Of a stretch of DNA of 64,000 nt, positions 16,183-24,722 are shown piece by piece; position 1 is the first letter of the stretch, and the number at the start of each line of letters is the position of its first letter. Under the pieces are notes generated by a model. It saw nothing but the letters and a program-made list of their open reading frames with translations, did not search any database and had not been told where the DNA came from. Source of the stretch: Algoriphagus sp. AGSA1. Lineage in GTDB: Bacteria; Bacteroidota; Bacteroidia; Cytophagales; Cyclobacteriaceae. A program made the position numbers and the translations under genes. Where the stretch lies: positions 42,682-106,681 of the forward strand of contig NZ_JAJUWR010000023.1 in assembly GCF_021390545.1 (NCBI RefSeq), in the 5' to 3' direction.

Positions 16183-19100
16183 TTATACTACCCGATAAAC
16201 CACCTCGGGGATTTCTTTCAGTTCCTTGATCATTTCAGCACTGGGATCAATTGAGAATCTTTTGGAGAAAAGCTCCAGAGTAATATTCTCTTTGCGATCC
16301 ACCACATCGAAATAGAGCTTGGCATCACCTTTATATTTTTCAGTGATTTTTTCCAGCTTCTCCATCAAGTCAAGCGAAAGATCATCCAAATCTATATTTA
16401 CCCTTAGTCCTTTTACCATTTTTCCCCGGATCTCATCGAGGAGGGTGATGTTGCTTATTTTGAATTCCAGTTCATTTTCTGCCCATCGTTTTCCCGCCAC
16501 TGTTCCGCTGATGAACAGAAACCAGCCGGGCATAAAGTATTCTTTGAACCTCACATAATCATCCCCAAAAAGAAAGAAAGTAAATGCCCCTTGATAATCT
16601 TCTAGCGTTAGGGTGCCGAAGGGTTTTCCATTTTTTGTTGTCCGGTGTGCAAAAGTGGATACAGAACCTGCAAGTTTGATGTCTGTCCGGTTTCTTAGGG
16701 TCTCCAGATCGTTCAGATCGGGCAAAGAAGCATTGGTAAAGGATTCGATCTCTAATTTAAACTGATCTAGCGGGTGCCCTGAAATATATAAGCCCACCAC
16801 TTCTTTCTCTATGTTTAGTTGCTGTAATTGGGTGAAAGGTTCCATCGGCGCAATGCTAGGAAGTGGTATTTCCATGCTTCCGGCCCCTCCGCCGAATAGG
16901 CTCACTTGATTGCTTTCTTCTTCTTGCTGCACTTTTTGGGCGTACTTTGTCGCTTTCTCAATCAGGTTCAGGTCTCCGTCGGCTGCTTCCAAATATTGCC
17001 TTCTGTGGTGTTGTGGAAAGCAGTCGAATCCTCCCGCCATAGCCAAGGCCTCCATGGTTTTCTTGTTGAGAGCTTTGGAGCTTACCCGCTTCGCAAAGTC
17101 AAAAATGTTTTTATATGTCCCGTTTTTCTCACGCTCATCGATAATTGCGTCCACTGCCGCAGATCCGGCGCCTTTAATAGCTGCCATCCCAAAGCGGATT
17201 TCCCCTGCGGCGTTTACTGTAAAGCCATTTTTCGATTCATTTACATCGGGACCTAACACAGGAATTCCTGCACGCTTACATTCTTCCATGAAGAAAGTCA
17301 CCTGGGTGATATCGTTCATGTTGTTGCTCAATACCGAAGCAAGGTATTCTGCAGGATAGTGGGCTTTGAGGTAGGCGGTTTGATATGCAATCCAGGCATA
17401 ACAGGTAGAGTGGGATTTGTTAAACGCATACGATGCAAAAGCTTCCCAGTCAGTCCAGATTTTCGAAAGTTTTTTGGCGTCATGACCCTTGGCAGATGCC
17501 TGCTCCACAAATTTGGGCTTCATTTTGTCCAGCACATCCTTCTGCTTTTTGCCCATCGCTTTACGCAAAACATCAGCTTCACCTTTGGTGAAGCCCGCAA
17601 GTTTTTGGGACAAAAGCATGACTTGCTCTTGGTAAACCGTAATTCCGTAAGTTTCCTCCAGATATTCCTTCATGTCTTCTAGATCGTACTCTATTGGCTC
17701 GATTCCATGCTTTCTTTTGATGAAGGAAGGAATGTATGCCAAAGGCCCTGGTCTGTACAAAGCGTTCATGGCAATCAAATCCGCAAAGACAGTAGGTTTC
17801 AGCTCCCGCATGTATTTTTGCATGCCGGCGGATTCATATTGGAAGATGCCGACTGTTTCACCCCGTTGGAAAAGCTCATAAGTCTTCACATCATCAATAG
17901 GAAAATGATCCGCATTTAGCTCGATACCATGCCTTTCCTTTACAATTCTGATGGCGGTTTTTATAAGAGTCAGCGTTTTTAGACCCAAAAAGTCCATCTT
18001 CAGCAAACCGGCTGATTCTACTACCGAGTTATCAAACTGTGTGCAGACCATGTCTGAATCCTTGGCTAAGGCTACCGGGACAAAATTGGTAATGTCAGAG
18101 GGGGTGATGATCACACCACAGGCATGGATACCAAGGTTTCTCACAGAGCCTTCCAGCATCGTGGCCTGATTGATGGTTTTGGCTGATTCGTCCTGGCCTT
18201 TCGAGATTCGGATCAATTCATCAGCTTTTGCTATCATTTCGCCCTGGCCTTTGAGTTTGTCCGAAAGTGCAGCTCTATTGCCTGCCAAGCCAAAAAGAGC
18301 CTTGAGCTTGATGTCAGGGACTAAATTGGCCAATCTCCCGGCCTCTGCCAGCGGAAGGTTCAGCACTCGGGCGGTATCACGGATGGCGGATTTTGCTGCC
18401 ATGGTGCCATAAGTGATGATTTGGGCTACCTGATTGGAGCCATATTTCTTGATTACATAATCAATGACCCGCTGTCGGCCTTCATCGTCAAAGTCAATAT
18501 CAATATCGGGAAGGGATACCCTGTCAGGGTTTAGGAATCTCTCAAAAAGGAGTTTGTATTCTATAGGGTCAATGTTCGTAATACCCGTGCAATACGCTAC
18601 GGCTGAGCCTGCAGCGGACCCACGGCCTGGGCCAACGGAAACTCCCATTTTCCTTGCTTCCACAATGAAGTCCTGTACAATCAAGAAATAGCCGGGATAT
18701 CCTGTGTTCTCAATGGTAGCAAGCTCGAAATCCAATCGTTCCTCGATTTCTGGGGTGATTTCTTTATACCGTCTTTTTGCCCCCTCGTACGTTAAGTGTC
18801 TAAGGAATGCGTTTTCACCCCGTTTACCCCCATCCACCTCATCTTCAGGATGCTTGAATTCTTCAGGGATCTCAAATGCCGGCAGGAGTACTTCACGGGC
18901 AAGTTTATAAGCTTCTGTTTTATCGGTGATTTCTTGGGTACACTCGATCGCCTCAGGCAGATCGGCAAAAAGCTTTTTCATCTCATCCGGAGACTTGATG
19001 TAAAATTCGTCATTTGGAAAGCCGTAACGGAATTCCCTTCCACGTTTTCCTATGTACTTTTTAGGTTTGTCATAAAGCTCCCCGTCTTTCACACAAAGTA

Positions 19101-20469
19101 ATACATCATGGGCCTTCGCATCAGATTTCTCAGCATAATAGGCATTGTTTGCCGCGAAATATTTGACCCCGTATTTTTTTGCGAATTCGAGTAGCACTTC
19201 ATTGACCTTTTCCTCCTCCGGCACTCCGTGGCGATTGAGCTCTACGTAAAAATCCTCACCAAACTGCTCTTTCCACCAGACAAAAGCTTCCTCAGCCTGA
19301 GTCTCTCCCACATTCAAAATCAAAAATGGGATTTCTCCCCAAAGACCGCCAGTCGTGGCAATCAGGTCGCCCTTGTATTGGACCAGCAGTTCTTTGTCTA
19401 TCCGTGGAACATAATAAAATCCCTCGATATTGGCATAGGAGGCCAGTTTCGCCAGATTATGATAACCGGCTTTGTTTTTTGCGATGAGTACTGTTTGGTA
19501 GCCGTCGTCTTTGTTGCTTTTGTTTTTCCGGTCTCTACACAGGTTGAATTCACATCCCAAAATCGGTTTGATATCTTTTCCCATCGCTTCTTTTACGAAG
19601 TGGAATGCACCCATCATATTGCCATGATCAGTCATTGCTATTGCAGGCATACCCAGTTCTTTGGCACGTGCCACCATAGCAGGGATCTCACAGGTAGCCT
19701 GAAGTACAGAATACTGACTATGCACATGCAGATGAGTGAATGGGATATCTGTAAGATCCGAGATGTCAGCTTTGCCGGCCTGTTTTAATACATCCTTTGC
19801 GGCAGCTTTTTGTGCATCTTTGGCTTGCGCAAAATTTGCTTCCTCCAGCGTAGGGGCTTCATAGTGTACTTCGGAGATTGCTACCCCTGTTTCCGGTGCC
19901 TGTACGCCCTGGGTAATTAGTCCAAAGAAACATCGGGCTGTGGCATCCACATCATAAGCAGCATCGTGTGCATCTCCGAAGTCTTTGCCAAAGAGTTTTT
20001 GATGTAATTCAGTGAGGGTAGGCCATTTGTATTTGCCCCCCCGTCCTCCTGGGAGCGCACAGAAGTCCGTAGAGATGTCTTTGGTATCCAGCTGCTGCAC
20101 CGTGAGTGGCATAGTGGCTTCAGCCCGATAATATTCCGAGCCGACTACATTGACATCAAACTCCACATTGTGGCCAACTAAGTATTTGGCTTGCTTCACA
20201 TCTCCTTCGAAGATTCCAAGAACCTGCTTCAGGTCATGTCCTTCCGCCAAAGCCCGCTTGGTGGAAATTCCATGGACTTTTTCCGCATTGTATGGGATGG
20301 TAAATCCGTCAGGACGGATGATGAAGTTATGATTCGAAATCAGATTTCCTTTTGCATCATGTAGTTGCCAGGCGAGCTGGACTAGCCTTGGCCAGTTGTC
20401 CACATCGGACATGGGGGCATTATAATCGCGGGGAAGACCTGTGGTTTCGGTGTCAAAAATTAAATACAT
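16183..20469 (-). CDS. dnaE: DNA polymerase III alpha subunit with fused N-terminal exonuclease
   Basis: A 1428-residue replicative polymerase. Residues 1-185 form a DnaQ-like DEDDh exonuclease domain: Exo I FDTETTG (D6, E8), Exo II VGHNVEFD (D105), Exo III HDAAYD (H168, D173). A linker rich in Ala and Lys follows, and then the PHP domain starts at about 244 (HLHVHSQYS; later AIAMTDHGN and ILGCEFN). The family C polymerase core contains GPGRGSAAGS and the catalytic PDIDIDFDDEGR. The C-terminus has helix-hairpin-helix and OB-fold parts (KLAGSVSTFAHRTTK). The exonuclease lies before the PHP domain, unlike PolC, where it is inserted within it. The fusion could supply proofreading in cis. Single gene on the minus strand. 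Confidence 0.96.
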   Translation of the reverse strand: MYLIFDTETTGLPRDYNAPMSDVDNWPRLVQLAWQLHDAKGNLISNHNFIIRPDGFTIPYNAEKVHGISTKRALAEGHDLKQVLGIFEGDVKQAKYLVGHNVEFDVNVVGSEYYRAEATMPLTVQQLDTKDISTDFCALPGGRGGKYKWPTLTELHQKLFGKDFGDAHDAAYDVDATARCFFGLITQGVQAPETGVAISEVHYEAPTLEEANFAQAKDAQKAAAKDVLKQAGKADISDLTDIPFTHLHVHSQYSVLQATCEIPAMVARAKELGMPAIAMTDHGNMMGAFHFVKEAMGKDIKPILGCEFNLCRDRKNKSNKDDGYQTVLIAKNKAGYHNLAKLASYANIEGFYYVPRIDKELLVQYKGDLIATTGGLWGEIPFLILNVGETQAEEAFVWWKEQFGEDFYVELNRHGVPEEEKVNEVLLEFAKKYGVKYFAANNAYYAEKSDAKAHDVLLCVKDGELYDKPKKYIGKRGREFRYGFPNDEFYIKSPDEMKKLFADLPEAIECTQEITDKTEAYKLAREVLLPAFEIPEEFKHPEDEVDGGKRGENAFLRHLTYEGAKRRYKEITPEIEERLDFELATIENTGYPGYFLIVQDFIVEARKMGVSVGPGRGSAAGSAVAYCTGITNIDPIEYKLLFERFLNPDRVSLPDIDIDFDDEGRQRVIDYVIKKYGSNQVAQIITYGTMAAKSAIRDTARVLNLPLAEAGRLANLVPDIKLKALFGLAGNRAALSDKLKGQGEMIAKADELIRISKGQDESAKTINQATMLEGSVRNLGIHACGVIITPSDITNFVPVALAKDSDMVCTQFDNSVVESAGLLKMDFLGLKTLTLIKTAIRIVKERHGIELNADHFPIDDVKTYELFQRGETVGIFQYESAGMQKYMRELKPTVFADLIAMNALYRPGPLAYIPSFIKRKHGIEPIEYDLEDMKEYLEETYGITVYQEQVMLLSQKLAGFTKGEADVLRKAMGKKQKDVLDKMKPKFVEQASAKGHDAKKLSKIWTDWEAFASYAFNKSHSTCYAWIAYQTAYLKAHYPAEYLASVLSNNMNDITQVTFFMEECKRAGIPVLGPDVNESKNGFTVNAAGEIRFGMAAIKGAGSAAVDAIIDEREKNGTYKNIFDFAKRVSSKALNKKTMEALAMAGGFDCFPQHHRRQYLEAADGDLNLIEKATKYAQKVQQEEESNQVSLFGGGAGSMEIPLPSIAPMEPFTQLQQLNIEKEVVGLYISGHPLDQFKLEIESFTNASLPDLNDLETLRNRTDIKLAGSVSTFAHRTTKNGKPFGTLTLEDYQGAFTFFLFGDDYVRFKEYFMPGWFLFISGTVAGKRWAENELEFKISNITLLDEIRGKMVKGLRVNIDLDDLSLDLMEKLEKITEKYKGDAKLYFDVVDRKENITLELFSKRFSIDPSAEMIKELKEIPEVVYRVV

Positions 20470-20782
20470 ACAGCTTTGGGAATTGAGACTTCAAATTAGG
20501 GCTAATCTCTGAAATGAGACAAGCGGAGTGGGGGTAATTGTCGGATTTTATACCAAATTAAAACAAGTCGGCTTACAAGGTCTGGTTAAATCTCACTTGA
20601 TACAATTGACATGACTTTTTTTGAAATTTTTCAAATTGTTTCACAGCTTGCGCCTTGTGAGGTACAATTTTTTTCTAAAAGTGTATCTTCAATAATACAG
20701 TTTTTAGGTTTTCCTGTTTCTGAAAAATTCGAATTTTGTAGTCTATTATTGGACAACAAGCATCCGACATCCAGCATCTAAA
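20470..20782. other. Intergenic region upstream of dnaE
   Basis: 313 bases without a supported gene. It holds the upstream region of dnaE; on the minus strand TAATTTG at about 20492-20498 is close to, but not exactly, a -7 box. The last 24 bases (20759-20782) contain three degenerate 7-base units (TCCGACA, TCCAGCA, TCTAAAC) abutting the rsmG stop codon, similar in style to other intergenic sites in this window. A weak dyad TCACA...TGTGA is near 20640. No terminator is obvious. Confidence 0.5.
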
Positions 20783-21430
20783 CTACCTCTTGTCCTCCCA
20801 AGGCATGTAAATCACCTTCTTTGTTTCAAAAAATTCTTCCTTGAAATAGTCTTCTAGGTGGTAAACCACATAAGATTTGCCTAACTCCTCCATTTCTTCA
20901 TCTACTTCTCCGCCCTTCAGGTAGAGAATTCCGTTAGGATATTCGTTGAGATCTTCCTTACGGATTTTGTTTTTCACCCAAGGATAAAAATTAATCATCC
21001 GAGTCACGGCACGGCTGATCACAAAATCATATTTCCTGACCAGCTGCTCTGCCCTTGCCTGCTGTGCTTCGACATTGGATAACTTTAGCTGCTTTACCAC
21101 ATCTTTTACCACGGTGATCTTTTTTCCTATGGAATCCACCAAATGGAAATGGGAGTCGGGAAACATGATCGCAAGAGGGATTCCTGGAAATCCACCGCCA
21201 GTGCCAATATCCAATACTTTCGTGCCCGGGACAAAGGGCATCACTTTCACAATGCCTAGAGAGTGGAGCACATGATGAACGTAGAATTGCTCCATATCCT
21301 TGCGACTGATCACATTGATTTTGGAGTTCCAATCTTCATAAAGCTCTTGAAGCTTGTCGAACTGTGCAAGCTGAGTCTCGGTAAGGTTAGGGAAATAAGA
21401 CTGGATAAGCTGGGTGCCAGAGTTCATCAA
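20783..21430 (-). CDS. rsmG: 16S rRNA (guanine527-N7)-methyltransferase
   Basis: A 215-residue RsmG (GidB) that methylates G527 of 16S rRNA using S-adenosylmethionine. The Rossmann-type motif I is VLDIGTGGGFPGIPLAI at about residues 69-85, followed by FHLVDSIGKK (motif II) and the VISRAVTRM segment. The N-terminus (FDKLQELYEDWNSKINVISRKD) matches the family. Its ATG at 21430 overlaps the stop of the upstream sigma gene as ATGA, so translation is coupled. It is the last gene of a three-gene minus-strand unit. Confidence 0.96.
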   Translation of the reverse strand: MMNSGTQLIQSYFPNLTETQLAQFDKLQELYEDWNSKINVISRKDMEQFYVHHVLHSLGIVKVMPFVPGTKVLDIGTGGGFPGIPLAIMFPDSHFHLVDSIGKKITVVKDVVKQLKLSNVEAQQARAEQLVRKYDFVISRAVTRMINFYPWVKNKIRKEDLNEYPNGILYLKGGEVDEEMEELGKSYVVYHLEDYFKEEFFETKKVIYMPWEDKR

Positions 21431-22038
21431 ATGTGTTTTTGTTTGCCGGAGGCAATTTCGTAAAGTAATTCTCTCGATCTGTGAAGTTGAGCCTTCACTG
21501 TACCCAAAGGTTTTTCGAGCTCTTGGGCGATTTCTTCATAGCTCAATTCATCAAAGTAACGGAGCTGTACAAGTTTGCGGTATTTCGCAGGAAGCTTGTC
21601 CACAAATATCCTCACCATTTCTATCCTCTGGGTCCGGATAAATTCGTCCTGTGGATTATTGTCATCATCTTCCACATCGATGGTCACAGAGTTTCCACCG
21701 TCATCAGACATGGTGGTGTTCAGACTCATTGTTTTGAGCTTTTTCTTCCGGATAAAATCAATGGTGTTATTAGTCGCTATCCTGAACAACCAAGTGGAAA
21801 AAGTATAGTCCTTCTTAAATCGATGAAGGTTTTTAAAGGCTTTGGCAAAGGCCTCCATGGTAAGGTCTTCGGCATCATCCGCATCCCTGATCATCTTCAG
21901 GATCATGTAATACACGGCCTTTTTATAGCGCTTCATCAATGATGCGAAGGCCTGCTGGTCTTTTTGCCCGACCGCCTGATCGATCAACTCAAAGTCTTCT
22001 AGTGCTTTCTTAGAAAATCCGCGTTCGTTTATTTCCAT
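21427..22038 (-). CDS. ECF RNA polymerase sigma factor
   Basis: A 203-residue sigma-70 family factor of the ECF type. Region 2 runs from LMKRYKKAVYYMILKMIRDADDAEDLT-like sequence (about residues 35-60) to FSTWLFRIATNNTIDFIRK; region 4 is LPAKYRKLVQLRYFDELSYEEIAQ followed by GTVKAQLHRSRELL. An acidic linker (VEDDDNNPQDE) joins them. ATG 22038 is preferred over the longer frame (start 22080) because the extra residues do not resemble sigma N-termini. It overlaps the end of the glycosyltransferase by about 10 bases and the start of rsmG by 4. No anti-sigma gene is adjacent. Confidence 0.93.
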   Translation of the reverse strand: MEINERGFSKKALEDFELIDQAVGQKDQQAFASLMKRYKKAVYYMILKMIRDADDAEDLTMEAFAKAFKNLHRFKKDYTFSTWLFRIATNNTIDFIRKKKLKTMSLNTTMSDDGGNSVTIDVEDDDNNPQDEFIRTQRIEMVRIFVDKLPAKYRKLVQLRYFDELSYEEIAQELEKPLGTVKAQLHRSRELLYEIASGKQKHI

Positions 22039-23165
22039 TGGATGTCTTTTGCCTGATGGGATATGGTCCCTAAAATCCAAAAATAACCTAAATACAGGAA
22101 ATCCAGCATCCAGATATATTTCGGTGGTTTAGTTCCTTGGATCTTTTTCTCAGCAGCTTTGAATATAAGCGTAACAAGTAAGGACCTTAGTAGGATAATA
22201 CCGAAAACTATGGAAAAATGTTCCCAGCTTTGGGCTAAACCCAAATAAATAAGTAAACCAATGCCAAAAATCCAGAAAAATGCATGGGAAAGACTGAAAA
22301 GTCCAATCTTCCTTTTATCCGCCCCATCATAATATTTCCCGGCGTTCAGGTGTCGTTTCTTTTGTATTAAATATTCCTTGCGGGTTTCCTTAGGTTTGGA
22401 AATCGTGTTCGCCTCTGGGTCAAGTACGATGGCTGTATTTTTTCCTGTGGTATAAAGATTGACAAAGAGATCATCGTCCCCACCTTCTATATGCCATAGT
22501 TTTTTGAAAGCTTTCACTTCCATGAAGAAACTTTTACGATAACACAGATTCCTTCCTACCGCCATAAAAGGCCGCTTCCACAGCCCAAATGACATATAGT
22601 ACAGTGCTGTAAGCAGAGTCTCAAACTGAATCCAATTGTTGAGAAAACCTGGCTTCTGCTCGTAGCCGGAAAAACCCACAGCAAAGGTTTTCTTCTGGTT
22701 TCTTACCGGTGCGGTCATTTTTCTGATCCATTGGCTGGATTCGGGCAGGCAATCGGCATCAGTGAGGAGAATCACGTCGTGTTTGGCTACTTTGATTCCG
22801 AGAGTCAGTGCATATTTCTTTGCGGTGACATGTAGAGGAGTGTACTTCACCGTGACAGAACGGAGCTTAGGGTACGCTTCCATCATTTTCTCCAAAAGCC
22901 TTTTGGTTCTATCCGAAGAGCGGTCGTTGACTATCATGACGTCAAAAACAGGGTAGTCCTGCTCGAAAAGCTTCGGGATGAGTGTTTTAAGATTAAGGTA
23001 TTCGTTGTGAGCACAGATTACTATTGTGACTCCTTCTTCACTATCTGATAGGGATTGATCCGTATTACCTGGGTAAAAGGCCGACTTTCCAAAAATAACC
23101 AAGAGGTAAACCGCCTGGATGAGTATTCCGATTCCGAAGAAAAACCAAAGTAAAAATAGGCCCAT
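22029..23165 (-). CDS. Membrane-anchored family 2 glycosyltransferase
   Basis: A 378-residue processive-type GT-A glycosyltransferase. An N-terminal membrane helix (LLWFFFGIGILIQAVYLLVIFG) precedes the catalytic domain, which begins VTIVICAHNEYLNLKTLIP. Catalytic Asp sites are in VNDRSSDRT and LLTDADCLP; a later GGDDDLFVNL holds the general-base region, followed by QKKRHLNAGKYY, close to the QxxRW position. Two or three C-terminal helices follow. The acceptor is probably a surface polysaccharide or lipid but cannot be told. ATG 23165 is chosen because TATATTTG, a -7 box, lies 18 bases upstream, inside the longer open frame. Confidence 0.85.
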   Translation of the reverse strand: MGLFLLWFFFGIGILIQAVYLLVIFGKSAFYPGNTDQSLSDSEEGVTIVICAHNEYLNLKTLIPKLFEQDYPVFDVMIVNDRSSDRTKRLLEKMMEAYPKLRSVTVKYTPLHVTAKKYALTLGIKVAKHDVILLTDADCLPESSQWIRKMTAPVRNQKKTFAVGFSGYEQKPGFLNNWIQFETLLTALYYMSFGLWKRPFMAVGRNLCYRKSFFMEVKAFKKLWHIEGGDDDLFVNLYTTGKNTAIVLDPEANTISKPKETRKEYLIQKKRHLNAGKYYDGADKRKIGLFSLSHAFFWIFGIGLLIYLGLAQSWEHFSIVFGIILLRSLLVTLIFKAAEKKIQGTKPPKYIWMLDFLYLGYFWILGTISHQAKDIQWK

Positions 23166-23182
23166 AGGTCGCTTTTGCAGCG

Positions 23183-23190
23183 CAAATATA
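23183..23190 (-). promoter_or_regulatory. -7 promoter element for the glycosyltransferase operon
   Basis: On the minus strand this reads TATATTTG, a perfect TAnnTTTG match, 18 bases before ATG 23165. A TTTG further upstream on that strand may be the -33 box. Confidence 0.6.
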
Positions 23191-23445
23191 AAATCAAATT
23201 CAGCAAACCATTTAAGAATAAGCGTATATTTTTGATGGAAGCCTTTTGCTTTTTGGCTAAGCCCCATAGACAACGGCTTGCTGTTATGTGAAAGAATAAT
23301 TTCAGGATTTATCAAGTTTTTGTGTTCCAGAAAATCACTTTTGATGACATTTTCCAAAAATTGCAATAGTGACTCGACGGAGGTTTTGCAGATCTAATTG
23401 GGGCTTTACTCATTTTCTTCTATTTTGCCATTTGACTTTTTCGGA

Positions 23446-23997
23446 ATGAAAACAGAAGAAAGCAGGAATTTATCTCAAGAGGAAATATTGCAGGCTCTCC
23501 GGAAGAATGAATCCCATGCAGTGGAATCGCTCTACCGGGCATGTTGGCCAATTGTAAAAAATCACATCATGAGTAACAGTGGATCCCTTCAGGAAGCAGA
23601 AGATGCATACCAAGAGGCTTTTTTGGTCTTTTGGAATAAAACCAAGCAAGACAGTTTCACTTTGTTTCCCGGTGCGACCCTACAAGCGTTTTTGATCCAA
23701 ATCACCAAAAAACTCTGGTTGTATCACCTCAGGGAAAACAGAAAGATGCACCCCCTTACCATGGAAGAAATTCCCGAGCTGCAGGAGGAAGTCGTTGTGG
23801 AGGAAATCGACCTGGTTCAGGCGACATGGGCCGTATTTCGGAAACTTGGAGAAAAATGTCAGCAGATTCTAAAGGCATTTTACTTTGAGAAAAAAAGTAT
23901 GGATCAAATCGCTCAAGAAATGGACTTGACTCCACAAACTGCCCGAAACAGCAAGTATCGCTGCATCAAAGAAATGAAGTCAAAACTTAATCCCTGA
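23446..23997 (+). CDS. ECF sigma factor of the CHAT module
   Basis: A 183-residue ECF-like sigma factor, less canonical than its neighbour on the other strand. Region 2 shows AVESLYRACWPIVKNHIM and EAEDAYQEAFLVFWNKT; region 4 shows KLGEKCQQILKAFYFEKKSMDQIAQEMD followed by TARNSKYRCIKEMKSKL. ATG 23446 is preferred to the TTG at 23398, because the extra residues look like leader sequence. The next gene follows after 3 bases and encodes a single-pass membrane protein with the layout of an anti-sigma factor, then a CHAT protease, so this sigma factor probably controls, or is controlled by, its own operon. Confidence 0.85.
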   Translation: MKTEESRNLSQEEILQALRKNESHAVESLYRACWPIVKNHIMSNSGSLQEAEDAYQEAFLVFWNKTKQDSFTLFPGATLQAFLIQITKKLWLYHLRENRKMHPLTMEEIPELQEEVVVEEIDLVQATWAVFRKLGEKCQQILKAFYFEKKSMDQIAQEMDLTPQTARNSKYRCIKEMKSKLNP

Positions 23998-24000
23998 TCG

Positions 24001-24720
24001 GTGAAGCACTTTCCCAACATATCTCCCGAAAGACTCGAGCAGATCGAGCGCTACTTCCGCAATCAGCTATCTCCCGAGGATAGATCCGCTTTTGAAACCA
24101 TGCTCTCCCAGGATGGGGAGTTGCGGAAAGAGGTGGCTCATGTAAAAGAAAGCCTTCGGGTTCTAGAACTGAGTCTGATGAAAGATGAGATCAGTAATTA
24201 CCATAAAAGATTGCCAAGTGCCCGGCAAAACTGGATTAAACCTTGGCAGAAAGTGGCAGCTGGCGGTATCGGATTTCTGTTGATTGCGTGTGCTTATTTC
24301 TTGCTTCGTCAGTCTCCCGAGGAAAAGCTATACCTCACTTATTTTGAGCCTGACCCTGGACTGGTCACGGCCATGAACCCTTTTTCTGATTATGAGTTTG
24401 ATCGCGGGATGGTCGATTACAAAACTGGGGATTACCGAGGTGCCACCAAAAGATGGGAAAATCTGTTGGACGAGGGGTATGACTCGGATACGATCCAGTT
24501 TTATCTAGGTAATTCTTACCTGAAGTTGGGAGATTTGGAGCTTGCCATGGAAAGTTTTGATGCCGTTACTACAGACTCTCTTTCGGTATTCCGCTCCGAT
24601 GCCTTTTGGTACCAAGGGCTGATCCACCTAAAAAATGGAGATCGGGAAAAAGCGATCAAAGCCTTTGCACAATCCGATTTTCCTCAGGCAGCTGAACTCA
24701 TTCAAAAATTAAGGGAATAA
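24001..24720 (+). CDS. Single-pass membrane protein with TPR domain, probable anti-sigma factor
   Basis: A 239-residue protein starting at GTG 24001, three bases after the sigma stop codon. Residues 1-80 are cytoplasmic and helical (LEQIERYFRNQLSPEDRSAFE), much like short anti-sigma domains that bind ECF factors. One membrane helix follows at about 84-103 (KVAAGGIGFLLIACAYFLL). The outer part (about 125-239) carries TPR-like helical pairs: DRGMVDYKTGDYRGATKRWENLL, QFYLGNSYLKLGDLELAM and WYQGLIHLKNGDREKAIKAF (each shortened here). The layout suggests a sensor that reads a periplasmic protein and holds the sigma factor. Function is inferred from architecture and position. Confidence 0.8.
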   Translation: MKHFPNISPERLEQIERYFRNQLSPEDRSAFETMLSQDGELRKEVAHVKESLRVLELSLMKDEISNYHKRLPSARQNWIKPWQKVAAGGIGFLLIACAYFLLRQSPEEKLYLTYFEPDPGLVTAMNPFSDYEFDRGMVDYKTGDYRGATKRWENLLDEGYDSDTIQFYLGNSYLKLGDLELAMESFDAVTTDSLSVFRSDAFWYQGLIHLKNGDREKAIKAFAQSDFPQAAELIQKLRE

Positions 24721-24722
24721 GC

